A program made the position numbers and the translations under genes. Positions 7,812 through 16,083 of a DNA stretch of 64,000 nt are shown piece by piece. Under the pieces are notes generated by a model. The model made no database searches, had not been told where the DNA came from, and was given only the letters and a program-made list of their open reading frames with translations. Source of the stretch: an uncultured Prevotellaceae bacterium (lineage in GTDB: Bacteria; Bacteroidota; Bacteroidia; Bacteroidales; Bacteroidaceae); assembly GCA_900318555.1 (NCBI GenBank), contig ONKX01000005.1:32759-96758 (forward strand), written 5' to 3'. The number at the start of each line of letters is the position of its first letter. Position 1 is the stretch's first letter.

Positions 7812-9246
7812 TACGGTTTGTCACGTAGGTAATATCGCCATCGGTGGCGATAATCCCATCCGCATACAGTCGATGGCAACTACGGACACCAACGACACGG
7901 AAGCCAGCGTGGCTCAGGCCAAACGCATCATTGATGCTGGTGGTGAACTGGTTCGTTTCACCACCCAAGGCACTCGCGAAGCGGAGAACATGAAGAATAT
8001 CTCTGCCCGTCTGAAGGCTGACGGCTATAACACACCGTTGGTGGCTGACGTTCATTTCACGGCACATACGGCTGATGTCGCTGCGCAGTACTGCGAAAAG
8101 GTCCGCATCAATCCCGGCAACTACGTCGATCCGGGCCGTACTTTCAAACATCTGGAATATACCGACGAGGAATATGCCGAGGAACTGAAGAAGATTGAGG
8201 CCAAGCTCGTGCCTTTTATCAATATCTGTAAGGAGCATCACACCGCCGTGCGTATCGGTGTAAACCACGGTTCGCTCTCCGACCGCATTATGTCGCGCTA
8301 CGGCGATACACCTGAGGGAATCGTCGAGAGTTGTATGGAGTTTCTGCGCATCTTCCGTCGAGAACAGTTCGACGACGTTGTGATTTCCATCAAAGCCTCG
8401 AACACCGTCGTGATGGTCACCACCGTGCGTCTGCTGGTGAAAACGATGGATGCTGAGGACATGCACTATCCCTTGCACCTCGGCGTTACTGAAGCCGGTG
8501 AAGGCGAGGACGGACGCATCAAGAGTGCTGTTGGCATTGGTGCTTTGCTTACCGAGGGCATTGGCGATACCATCCGCGTGTCGCTCAGCGAGGAACCCGA
8601 ATGCGAAATTCCCGTTGCACGCAAGTTAGTGGAGCTCATTCCCGAATGCACCCGCCTGCGCGCCGAAGCCGAAGCCAGCATCAAGGATGACACTATCACC
8701 CTTGACCTGTCGGGCGTTGAAGATGTTGCTGTGACACAGCAACAAACGGAACAGGAGGCTTGGGAGACCCTCCAACTCACAGCCGCCATGGCCGTAGGAG
8801 CCCTCCTCATCGACCGCCGCGCCACAAAGCTGATTATCCAAAGTGGTTCGCGGTTCTTTGACCACGGCTCAAAGTGTGGCGTTGCATTTGGCCGCGAACA
8901 ACTCGTCACCCTTGCTGACGCCATTCTCCAAGCCGCCCGCATCAAATTCACCAAGACGGAATACATCTCTTGTCCGGGCTGTGGCCGCACGCTTTACAAC
9001 CTGCAGGAAACCATCGCGCGCATAAAAGCCGCTACCAGCCACCTGGTGGGTCTGAAGATAGGTATCATGGGCTGTATTGTCAATGGTCCCGGTGAAATGG
9101 CGGATGCCGACTATGGCTACGTCGGAGCAGGCCGTGGCAAGATATCACTTTACCGCGGAAAGGAATGCGTCGAGAAGAACATTCCCGAGGAAGAAGCCGT
9201 CGAACGCCTACTTCAGCTCATCGAGGCGGAAGTAAAAGCGCAATGA
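7792..9246 (+). CDS. ispG: 4-hydroxy-3-methylbut-2-enyl diphosphate synthase IspG
   Basis: 484 residues. Converts MEcPP to HMBPP in the MEP isoprenoid pathway. The N-terminal TIM barrel (about 1-275: IQSMATTDTNDTEA, VADVHFTAHTA, GVNHGSLSDRI, LGVTEAGEGEDGRIKSA) and the C-terminal Fe-S domain (CPGCGRTLYNLQE, GIMGCIVNGPGEMADADYGYVGAGRGKI) are intact, including the three cluster cysteines. The sequence is of the long Bacteroidetes/plant type, but the central A* domain of that type is almost absent: only about 50 residues (280-330) separate EIPVARKLVEL from the ETLQLTAAMAVGALLID segment. A palindrome coding VAVTQQQ sits in this shortened linker. Confidence 0.95.
   Translation: MSTRRISTVCHVGNIAIGGDNPIRIQSMATTDTNDTEASVAQAKRIIDAGGELVRFTTQGTREAENMKNISARLKADGYNTPLVADVHFTAHTADVAAQYCEKVRINPGNYVDPGRTFKHLEYTDEEYAEELKKIEAKLVPFINICKEHHTAVRIGVNHGSLSDRIMSRYGDTPEGIVESCMEFLRIFRREQFDDVVISIKASNTVVMVTTVRLLVKTMDAEDMHYPLHLGVTEAGEGEDGRIKSAVGIGALLTEGIGDTIRVSLSEEPECEIPVARKLVELIPECTRLRAEAEASIKDDTITLDLSGVEDVAVTQQQTEQEAWETLQLTAAMAVGALLIDRRATKLIIQSGSRFFDHGSKCGVAFGREQLVTLADAILQAARIKFTKTEYISCPGCGRTLYNLQETIARIKAATSHLVGLKIGIMGCIVNGPGEMADADYGYVGAGRGKISLYRGKECVEKNIPEEEAVERLLQLIEAEVKAQ
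8725..8743. repeat. In-frame palindrome GTTGCTGTG-A-CACAGCAAC in ispG
   Basis: Perfect 9-bp arms around a single A, coding for residues 312-318 (VAVTQQQ region). The core TTGCTGTGACACAGCAA recurs twice in the helix-hairpin-helix barrel gene (34138-34162 and 35221-35251). Confidence 0.9.
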
Positions 9247-9283
9247 GCCCGAAGAGAAAAATCGCTTAGCCCGTAATAAAAGT

Positions 9284-9316
9284 CCGTTTTGTCCGTTGCA
9301 AAACAGGACAAAACGG
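9284..9316. terminator. Hairpin between convergent ispG and the acetyltransferase gene
   Basis: Perfect 11-bp stem CCGTTTTGTCC (9284-9294) / GGACAAAACGG (9306-9316) with an 11-nt loop. On the minus strand it is followed by ACTTTTATT, so it could terminate the minus-strand gene. On the plus strand there is no U-run. Confidence 0.5.
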
Positions 9317-9325
9317 GTAGATAAA

Positions 9326-9409
9326 GTTAAAACTGCGTCGGCGGACGTTAAAACTGCGTCGATGAATGATAAAACTGCGACAATGGATGACAAAACAGCG
9401 TCGCAGTTT
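9326..9409 (+). repeat. 21-bp imperfect tandem repeat, 4 copies
   Basis: Four phased 21-bp units, each with a core close to AAAACTGCGTCG, fill the stretch up to the stop codon (9408-9410) of the minus-strand gene. A plus-strand reading frame crosses it (KTAS repeats) but has only a TTG start and no other support. Confidence 0.85.
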
Positions 9410-10550
9410 ATAGTTTTTTCTTATAGCAGCGGTGCTTGCGGTGGATGCGCGATTCCAGATACTGCCACTGCGAGCGAACGCCGTCGTTGGTTTCCATCTG
9501 CTGCATGGCCTCAGCATACTCGAAACCATAGCGCTGGAACCACTGGATGAGGTCGTCGAAAATCAACGAATTGGCGCCTTTCTGGCGATAGTCAGGCAAT
9601 ACGCCGATGAGCAGCAAATCGACAACGCTCGTCTTGTGCCATTTTAGCGTGCGTAGCAGGTGCCACCAGCCGAAAGGGAACAGTCGCCCATCACGCGTCT
9701 TACGCAGTGCCGACGTAAACGAGGGGAACGTAATACCGAAACCAATCATCTTATGTTCGGGCGTGTTCCAATCCTCAATGGCTGTAATCAGATTCAAGTC
9801 AGCTATCTTGATGTATTCGTCAACCAACTGATTAATCTGGCGGTCTGACAGCTGCGAATAGCCGTAAAGGTCTTTATAGGTCTCGTTGATGATATCAAAG
9901 ATTTCACGACCCTTATTCCCGTCTATCAACTCCTTGCGAGTAAACTTCTTCACCTGCAGGTTATAGCGCTTCGACACCATTTCGGCTATCTTATGGAACT
10001 TCTCAGGCACCCGCTCAGGCACCTTCACCTTGTATTCCATATAGTCGTTGTCCTTCTCGAAACCGCCCATTTCTTCGATATGCTGCTGGTAGTAGGCGTA
10101 GTTGTAGTTGACGTACATCGTGGCGTCTTCTTCAAAACCTTCTATCATCAGACCCTCGCGGTCCATATCCGTAAATCCCAAAGGTCCGACCATTTCCGTC
10201 ATACCGCGCTCACGGCCCCACTGCGCTACCGTATCCATCAGCGCTTTCGACACCTCGCGGTCGTCCACGAAATCGAGCCAGCCAAAGCGCACCTGCTTCC
10301 GTTCCCAGCGCTCGTTGGCGCGGCGATTGATGATAGCAGCCACGCGGCCTACCGCCTTGCCGTCTTTGTAGGCTATGAAATAGTCAGCCTCACAGCACTC
10401 AAAGGCAGCATTCTTGTCGTGGCTCAGCGTGTTTATCTCGTCGGAATACAAAAACGGCACCGCCCATGGACAGTCGCGGTACATATCGTAGCGTAACTGC
10501 ACGAATTGCTTCAGTCCCTTGCGGTCTTCGACCTTCTTTATCTCAATCAT
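9408..10550 (-). CDS. GNAT-like N-acetyltransferase family protein
   Basis: 380 residues. The N-terminal part (residues 1-135) has acetyltransferase-like features: FVQLRYDMYRDCPWAVPFL, YFIAYKDGKAVGRVAAIINRRAN and GMTEMVGPLGFTDMDREGLMIEGF. The C-terminal part carries a second GNAT-like stretch (LLLIGVLPDYRQKGANSLIFDDLIQWFQRYGFEYAEAMQQMETN). It resembles the widespread YghO-like proteins, whose substrate is unknown to me. The gene stands alone, convergent with ispG. The TATCTTTG box ends 4 nt before the ATG, so the message is probably leaderless. Confidence 0.8.
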   Translation of the reverse strand: MIEIKKVEDRKGLKQFVQLRYDMYRDCPWAVPFLYSDEINTLSHDKNAAFECCEADYFIAYKDGKAVGRVAAIINRRANERWERKQVRFGWLDFVDDREVSKALMDTVAQWGRERGMTEMVGPLGFTDMDREGLMIEGFEEDATMYVNYNYAYYQQHIEEMGGFEKDNDYMEYKVKVPERVPEKFHKIAEMVSKRYNLQVKKFTRKELIDGNKGREIFDIINETYKDLYGYSQLSDRQINQLVDEYIKIADLNLITAIEDWNTPEHKMIGFGITFPSFTSALRKTRDGRLFPFGWWHLLRTLKWHKTSVVDLLLIGVLPDYRQKGANSLIFDDLIQWFQRYGFEYAEAMQQMETNDGVRSQWQYLESRIHRKHRCYKKKL

Positions 10551-10554
10551 GCTG

Positions 10555-10562
10555 CAAAGATA
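10555..10562 (-). promoter_or_regulatory. -7 box TATCTTTG, 4 nt before the start codon
   Basis: CAAAGATA on the plus strand reads TATCTTTG on the minus strand, immediately upstream of the ATG at 10550. With the usual short distance from this box to the transcription start, the mRNA would begin at or next to the A of the ATG. Confidence 0.65.
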
Positions 10563-10637
10563 CGAATAAACGAGTAAAAAGCCAAAAGTTTTTGGACTTT
10601 TTCGAGTTGAAGTACCTTCACCAAGGGTGAAAGTTAT

Positions 10638-10677
10638 AAAAAAGCAGCGAACCTGTGCAAGGTTCGCTGCTTTTTTT
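10638..10677 (-). terminator. Intrinsic terminator of the 1760-residue T9SS cargo gene
   Basis: Stem AAAGCAGCGAACC / GGTTCGCTGCTTT with loop TGTGCAA, flanked by A-runs and T-runs on both sides, 15 nt past the stop of the minus-strand gene. Confidence 0.9.
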
Positions 10678-10691
10678 AGTTATGATTGTTA

Positions 10692-13600
10692 TTATTTAAC
10701 AACAACCTTTTTACCATTGTGGATGAAGACACCCTTAGAAGGCTTGTCAACACGAACACCCTGGATGGTGTACCAAGCACCCTCCTCGCCCTGCTTGTCA
10801 GCATTCAGCGTCTGGATACCGGTCGCACCGCCGTCGAGCCAGCGTGGGTCACCAATCTTGGCAGTCTTCTGCGGGCAGTCTGCCAAAGTATAGTTACCAA
10901 CGAAGATCAAAGGCACTGCCTCGCCATCGTTTGCATTATACTTAAAGGCAACTTCACCCTCGATGCAATCGTAGAGCTCAAACTTCTTCACATTGTCAAC
11001 CTCAGATGCGCTGGTATCCTCGTATGTAGCGTTGTCAGTACTCCACTGGAATGAATTGTACTTCACAATCCAGCTAGGATCATTACTGTCGCCTGCAGCA
11101 TTCAGACCCTTGATGAACTGGCCCTTCTTGCCGCTGTTGACGAAGATGTTATTCAGCACCTCGAAGCTCATGAAGTCCTTACCGCTTTCACGGAGCGTAG
11201 AAGTAGTCTTTTCCTTAGCAACATTGTAGAACGTGTTGTTCGTCAGCACGAACTTCTGCTGATAAGCACCGCACTCTGAAAGCTTGGTACCGCTCTGTGT
11301 GCTGAAGAAGCCACCATTCTGCCACTGTGTATCATCGTCTGCACTCAACGTAGACTTATTCACGGTCAGCTGCTCAACGAAGCCACCACCGCTGAAGTCG
11401 AAGAAGGTCTTCTTACTTGCTCTGTACATGCGGAGCTGGCAGTTGTCAACCGTCATCTGAGAAATCAGATACTTCTGCTTGTTAGCATAGAATACCTGGC
11501 CCTTCATACCTACGAGGTTAAGGTTCTTGAAGACAACCTTATTAATGTTGTCATAGAAGCCCTTCTCGTTAGTGTAGTCAGTGGGCACCCAATCGCCATG
11601 AATCTGAACGAACGGATTTGCACCCAGAGCGTCAGCATAGATCAAAGCATTGGTCTCATCGCTACCGGTAATCTCGATAGAGGTCATGATATTCAGAGGC
11701 TTAGAGATGGTATAAATCTCATTAGGCTCCAGCGTCAGCTTGATGTAAACAGGATTCTCGCTGTCCTTCAGATAGTATTCCAGGAAGTAATACAGGTCAG
11801 TAAATCCTGCCTCACCATCCATCTTACCCAACTTACCGGGAACCGTCACGTCAATGGGATCGGTAACTGTGGCGAAGATATACTTATCAGAGAACCAACG
11901 TGGGTCACCAACGCGATACTTGCGGTGGATTGAAGAAGCGCCAAGCGTGAAGTCGCCACTTGCAGCATTAGCAAACTCGGGAACATCGTCGACACAGTTC
12001 TTGACGATATCCTCACCGTCCTTCTGGCCGGCCTTGGTAACCTCAGCCTCGTTGGTGCATTCACCACCCCAAACGAAGGTATTGCCTGTAACATCCCACT
12101 GCGGAGTAGAACTGGTCTGGCCCTTGTTGAAGCCAACAACCGTCTGGCCGTTCTTACCACAGTCAACGAACATATTGCTCTTCAGGATGTAAACATTCTG
12201 TGCAGTACCGTTCTGCTTCAGGTCGCAGACGTTCTTGCCATTGGCAATATTGATAATATCAGAGTTCTCAACATCGAATACCTGCAACAGGTCACCGTTC
12301 ACGTTCTTGGGACGGCTGCCATACTGGGCGAAGAAGCCTGTGTTCATGCCGGCAGACCAGATGGTAGAGTTCTGAACCTTAACCTCGCCAACATAACCCT
12401 TACCGTTGAAGTCGATGAAGTTCTTGTTAGAAGCAGGCATCTCGATAACACAGTTATCAACAGTCAGCTTCTCCAACAGGGTCTTCTGGTTATCCTTGAT
12501 GAAGGCGCCAGTCATTCCTGTGATGGTCACACCCTTCACGGTAACAGCCTCAATCAGCTTGTGATCACTGTCACTACCGTCAGCCTTCTTGGCAAATTCC
12601 TCAGTGCCGTCGAGCACGATGAACGCACCACTCAAAGCAGAAGCGTCGATAGTTGACTTGTTACCATTGATGACAACGTTACCAGCAGAGGCAATCGAAG
12701 CAGTAATGGTATAGTCACCGGCTGCCAAGTTAATGGTGATGTTCTTGGGAACCTTGTTGACTGCTGTGGTAGCATCGAACAAAGCATCGTTGAGGTTTGC
12801 TCCTGGTTCTACTGATACAACAATATTCTCAGGTGCAGGCTCTAATGATGCATCAAGCCAGCGGGGGTCACCAATGTGGGCTGTGTTCTGTGCACAGTTA
12901 CCCAGTTTGAAGTTGCCATTTGCTGCGTCAGCAAATACGGGCACGCCTTCAATACATCTCTTAACGATGTCAGCACCGTCCTTCTGTCCGGCCTTGCTAA
13001 TTTCATTTGCATTGGTGCTAACACCATTCCATGCAAAGCTGTTGTTTGTGACATCCCACTGCGGGGTAGCACTGGTCTGACCGCCATTGAGGCCAACCAC
13101 CGTCTGACCGTTCTTGCCGCAGTTAACAAAGATGCTATTCTTTACAGTATAGACATTCTGAGCGGTACCTTGTTGCTTGAGATTATTAAAGTTCTGACCA
13201 CTGCTGAGATCAGCGTTAGCACCCATATTAACGAGCGTTGAATTCTGGATGTCGAACTCCTGCAGCAATGCCTCGTCGACATTCTTAGGACGAGAACCAT
13301 ACTTGGCCAAGTTCTTGTTATTGCCTTCGGGTGCCCAGAGGGTAGACTTCAAGATAGTAACCTTACCAACATATCCCTTACCATCAAAATCGATAGAAGG
13401 CTTACCGTCAGATACCTGAATGACACTATTATCAATAACAAGTGTATTCAGCAACGACTTCTGAAGATCTCTAATAATAGCTTTCTTCAAGCCCTTAACA
13501 GTAACGTCCTTAATGGTCACATTGTCAACGGCAAAATGATCACTGTTAGTTCCATCAGCTTTCGGAGCATAAACAGTCGTACCTGAAAGCTCAATGAAGT

Positions 13601-15974
13601 TTACGTCACCGGCACTTGTAATCGTTGCACCGTTACCATTGATAGTCAGACTACCGGGAACCTTTAATGCCTTTGCAAAGGTATAGTCACCAGCAGCCAG
13701 CTCAAGTGTGATGTTAGCAGGCTTCTTGAATTCAGCTCTCATCTCAGCAGTCTTGTTACTAATAGCCTGAGAGAGATCTGTACCGGGTTCAACTGTGATC
13801 GTTACATCCTCGGGCTGATAGACGTCGTACCAGAAGATTTCAGACTTCTTCTCTTCGCCACCACCGCAGTAGATGCTCTGAATACCAATCTGATCCCAAG
13901 CGCTGAAGTCCATGTTCAGGTAGAGACGGTCGTTATACACATCCCAATCATCGGAGAAGTTATACGGAATCACCGTCATGTCTTCGGTCAACTCTGTATA
14001 GAGGTCAGTGGTCAGTGTCAAAGGATACTCCGTACCACCCTGCTTATAATAATAGCGGTAGAATAACTTGCCGCTCAGGATGGGATTACCATCTACGTCC
14101 TCAACAGGAATATTGACAGAGATATTAGGATAGGACGTATCAACAAACTTAGATTCATAAATCATGGGTTGTGCAGGAGTAGCAGCTACATCAGGAATTG
14201 CCTGCAATACGACGTCCGCATAAATATCATACGGATTTACAAGCAGCCAGCAGCCATTCTCAAAGCAGTAAAGGGGTGACTCCATGGTCAAGGTCTTTTT
14301 AGCAGTATCGTAAGACATCACGACATCCTCAAGACCATTCTCACCATAACCTGCAAAGTAGATAGGTATTTCGATAAGAGAATATGTATTCCAGTCAATT
14401 TCATAAGAAACACCCATGCACTGACCAGTCTTGAAGGTTACCTTATTTGTTGCAGGGTCGAGTGTGCCCTTCACAATACCATCGGACAAACCTTCGAACA
14501 TATTCAGTACATAAACATCATTGCCTGCAATGCCGACGTTTACAGTAGATTTATATTCCTCAAATCCTTCGTCACCAGATCTTTGTGCCTTCAGTGCCCA
14601 CTCTTCGGTCAACAGGCCGATAGGCATTTCATTAACAGCAGGAGCAGCACCCTTGAAGGTAAGAACGTCGAAGTACAGACCATAAGCATACATCTCATCA
14701 GCAGCGCCATTCTCAAGGATGTAAGCATCCGCAGGCCATGTAATAGTGCCATTCTCAGCATCGTAAGTTGCGGTTATACTCTCCAGATAGTTGAATTCAG
14801 CATCAGCAGCAGCAAACCACATGTCATAGGTATTGGCATAAGCTCCATAATACTGGCCAGAAGCAAACGTAATGCTCTTGCCATCATCGCTCAAAGTACC
14901 CTTAATCCAAGCCTCGGGCTGATAGTTACCAATACCCTGGACATAGACGTCTTTACCGTCAACGCCAACCTGCAGAGCCTTCTCCGTAGGATACTCATCC
15001 TGGCCATCATAGAAGTAGCCAGCGAAGAACCAGTCTTCAGTTACCAGTCCAGCAGGAGGAGTTACACGGGGATCAACAGGTGCAGTATCTGAAACAACAT
15101 CGTCGATGGTGATATCGTCAACATCAAGTAGGAACTCGTCAGAGCAACCGTAGTGACGAATAGCCACATAACCCTCACCGCCATAGGAACTCAGATCAAC
15201 TACATATTTGTACCAGGTACCCTGTGCGCGGCGCGAAGAGCGGAATTGATTAGCTTTAGCAAAAGGTGCTGGAGCAAGTGAGGGAGCTGCGGTCATCGTC
15301 CAACTCTGAACCATCGTAAAGTCAGCAGCATCGGTATTACCAGTGGTAGACACGGCAACTCCGAACACTTCAGCAGCATAGTTGGCATCCTGACCACAGG
15401 CGTAGAAAGTAAACGAACCAGTCAGCTTCACCTTAGGAGATACCAAATAGTTATCTGGGGTCAATGCTCCAACCACATTACTATAAGACGCTGAGGTTAC
15501 AAAATCTTCAGAGGAATTATGTCCTGTACCGGCAAGAGAGGCACCATCTACCAGATAAATTCCTCCTGTTTGTGAGCCAAGCACCCAAGTATAGCCATCA
15601 CCATCGGCATCGATGGTGGTCCACTCTTGCATGGAGCTGTCGTCGAAATTGTAGGTCTTGGGATAACCCCCACCAGAACGACGGAGAGCCTGCTGAGCCG
15701 TAGCTGCGGCTACATCTAACTTCTTAACCGGAAAATTCAGGTTACGCTGCTGCTTCTTGATAATCTGAGAAGCCGCAGGCTTGTTGTACTTGAATTGCGC
15801 AATAGTCTCCTTATTCAGCTGCTTTCCTTCACGCTTAGCCTGAAGGATCTGCTGCTTCAAAGTCGGCTGCTTTTTCAGACTTGGCAGAGCTTTCTGCTCA
15901 GTCTGCTGCGCAAACGCGACGACCGACATCATTACAAATGTCAGCGTCATGAGAGTAAATTTTTTAATTCTCAT
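10692..15974 (-). CDS. Large T9SS-secreted beta-helix/adhesin-like protein
   Basis: 1760 residues. Signal peptide at 1-22 (LMTLTFVMMSVVAFA). Residues about 105-295 resemble a cleaved-adhesin/jelly-roll domain (YNFDDSSMQEWTTIDADGDGY, VSPKVKLTGSFTFYACGQD, LLDVDDITIDD). Two paralogous domains and a third diverged copy, about 320 residues each, occupy the C-terminal 1000 residues. Each starts with an EPG(T/A)(D/N)L stretch, contains YGSRPKNV (or a relic), and ends in GDPRWLD. They look like DUF4957/DUF5123-type parallel beta-helix modules. The last residues (WYTIQGVRVDKPSKGVFIH to KKVVVK) are a typical short T9SS type A sorting tail, so PorU is the expected processing enzyme. No catalytic residues recognised; binding or adhesion is an inference. 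Confidence 0.88.
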   Translation of the reverse strand: MRIKKFTLMTLTFVMMSVVAFAQQTEQKALPSLKKQPTLKQQILQAKREGKQLNKETIAQFKYNKPAASQIIKKQQRNLNFPVKKLDVAAATAQQALRRSGGGYPKTYNFDDSSMQEWTTIDADGDGYTWVLGSQTGGIYLVDGASLAGTGHNSSEDFVTSASYSNVVGALTPDNYLVSPKVKLTGSFTFYACGQDANYAAEVFGVAVSTTGNTDAADFTMVQSWTMTAAPSLAPAPFAKANQFRSSRRAQGTWYKYVVDLSSYGGEGYVAIRHYGCSDEFLLDVDDITIDDVVSDTAPVDPRVTPPAGLVTEDWFFAGYFYDGQDEYPTEKALQVGVDGKDVYVQGIGNYQPEAWIKGTLSDDGKSITFASGQYYGAYANTYDMWFAAADAEFNYLESITATYDAENGTITWPADAYILENGAADEMYAYGLYFDVLTFKGAAPAVNEMPIGLLTEEWALKAQRSGDEGFEEYKSTVNVGIAGNDVYVLNMFEGLSDGIVKGTLDPATNKVTFKTGQCMGVSYEIDWNTYSLIEIPIYFAGYGENGLEDVVMSYDTAKKTLTMESPLYCFENGCWLLVNPYDIYADVVLQAIPDVAATPAQPMIYESKFVDTSYPNISVNIPVEDVDGNPILSGKLFYRYYYKQGGTEYPLTLTTDLYTELTEDMTVIPYNFSDDWDVYNDRLYLNMDFSAWDQIGIQSIYCGGGEEKKSEIFWYDVYQPEDVTITVEPGTDLSQAISNKTAEMRAEFKKPANITLELAAGDYTFAKALKVPGSLTINGNGATITSAGDVNFIELSGTTVYAPKADGTNSDHFAVDNVTIKDVTVKGLKKAIIRDLQKSLLNTLVIDNSVIQVSDGKPSIDFDGKGYVGKVTILKSTLWAPEGNNKNLAKYGSRPKNVDEALLQEFDIQNSTLVNMGANADLSSGQNFNNLKQQGTAQNVYTVKNSIFVNCGKNGQTVVGLNGGQTSATPQWDVTNNSFAWNGVSTNANEISKAGQKDGADIVKRCIEGVPVFADAANGNFKLGNCAQNTAHIGDPRWLDASLEPAPENIVVSVEPGANLNDALFDATTAVNKVPKNITINLAAGDYTITASIASAGNVVINGNKSTIDASALSGAFIVLDGTEEFAKKADGSDSDHKLIEAVTVKGVTITGMTGAFIKDNQKTLLEKLTVDNCVIEMPASNKNFIDFNGKGYVGEVKVQNSTIWSAGMNTGFFAQYGSRPKNVNGDLLQVFDVENSDIINIANGKNVCDLKQNGTAQNVYILKSNMFVDCGKNGQTVVGFNKGQTSSTPQWDVTGNTFVWGGECTNEAEVTKAGQKDGEDIVKNCVDDVPEFANAASGDFTLGASSIHRKYRVGDPRWFSDKYIFATVTDPIDVTVPGKLGKMDGEAGFTDLYYFLEYYLKDSENPVYIKLTLEPNEIYTISKPLNIMTSIEITGSDETNALIYADALGANPFVQIHGDWVPTDYTNEKGFYDNINKVVFKNLNLVGMKGQVFYANKQKYLISQMTVDNCQLRMYRASKKTFFDFSGGGFVEQLTVNKSTLSADDDTQWQNGGFFSTQSGTKLSECGAYQQKFVLTNNTFYNVAKEKTTSTLRESGKDFMSFEVLNNIFVNSGKKGQFIKGLNAAGDSNDPSWIVKYNSFQWSTDNATYEDTSASEVDNVKKFELYDCIEGEVAFKYNANDGEAVPLIFVGNYTLADCPQKTAKIGDPRWLDGGATGIQTLNADKQGEEGAWYTIQGVRVDKPSKGVFIHNGKKVVVK

Positions 15975-16034
15975 GTTGCAAATTGTTTTGGTTTGACTTA
16001 TTATAATAATTTAAATATTAAACAGTTTTGCTTG

Positions 16035-16066
16035 CAAAGGTAAGTATTTTATTCGAAACTACCAAA
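16035..16066 (-). promoter_or_regulatory. Promoter of the 1760-residue T9SS cargo gene
   Basis: Minus-strand TACCTTTG (plus 16035-16042) with TTTG exactly 20 nt upstream (plus CAAA at 16063-16066). The predicted leader is about 50 nt. Confidence 0.8.
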
Positions 16067-16083
16067 TAATTCGCTAAAAAACA

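Noticed and set aside
9296-9550. Plus-strand frame with K-T-A-S repeats
   Set aside because: TTG start only, overlaps the tail of a real minus-strand gene, and the repeat explains the open frame.
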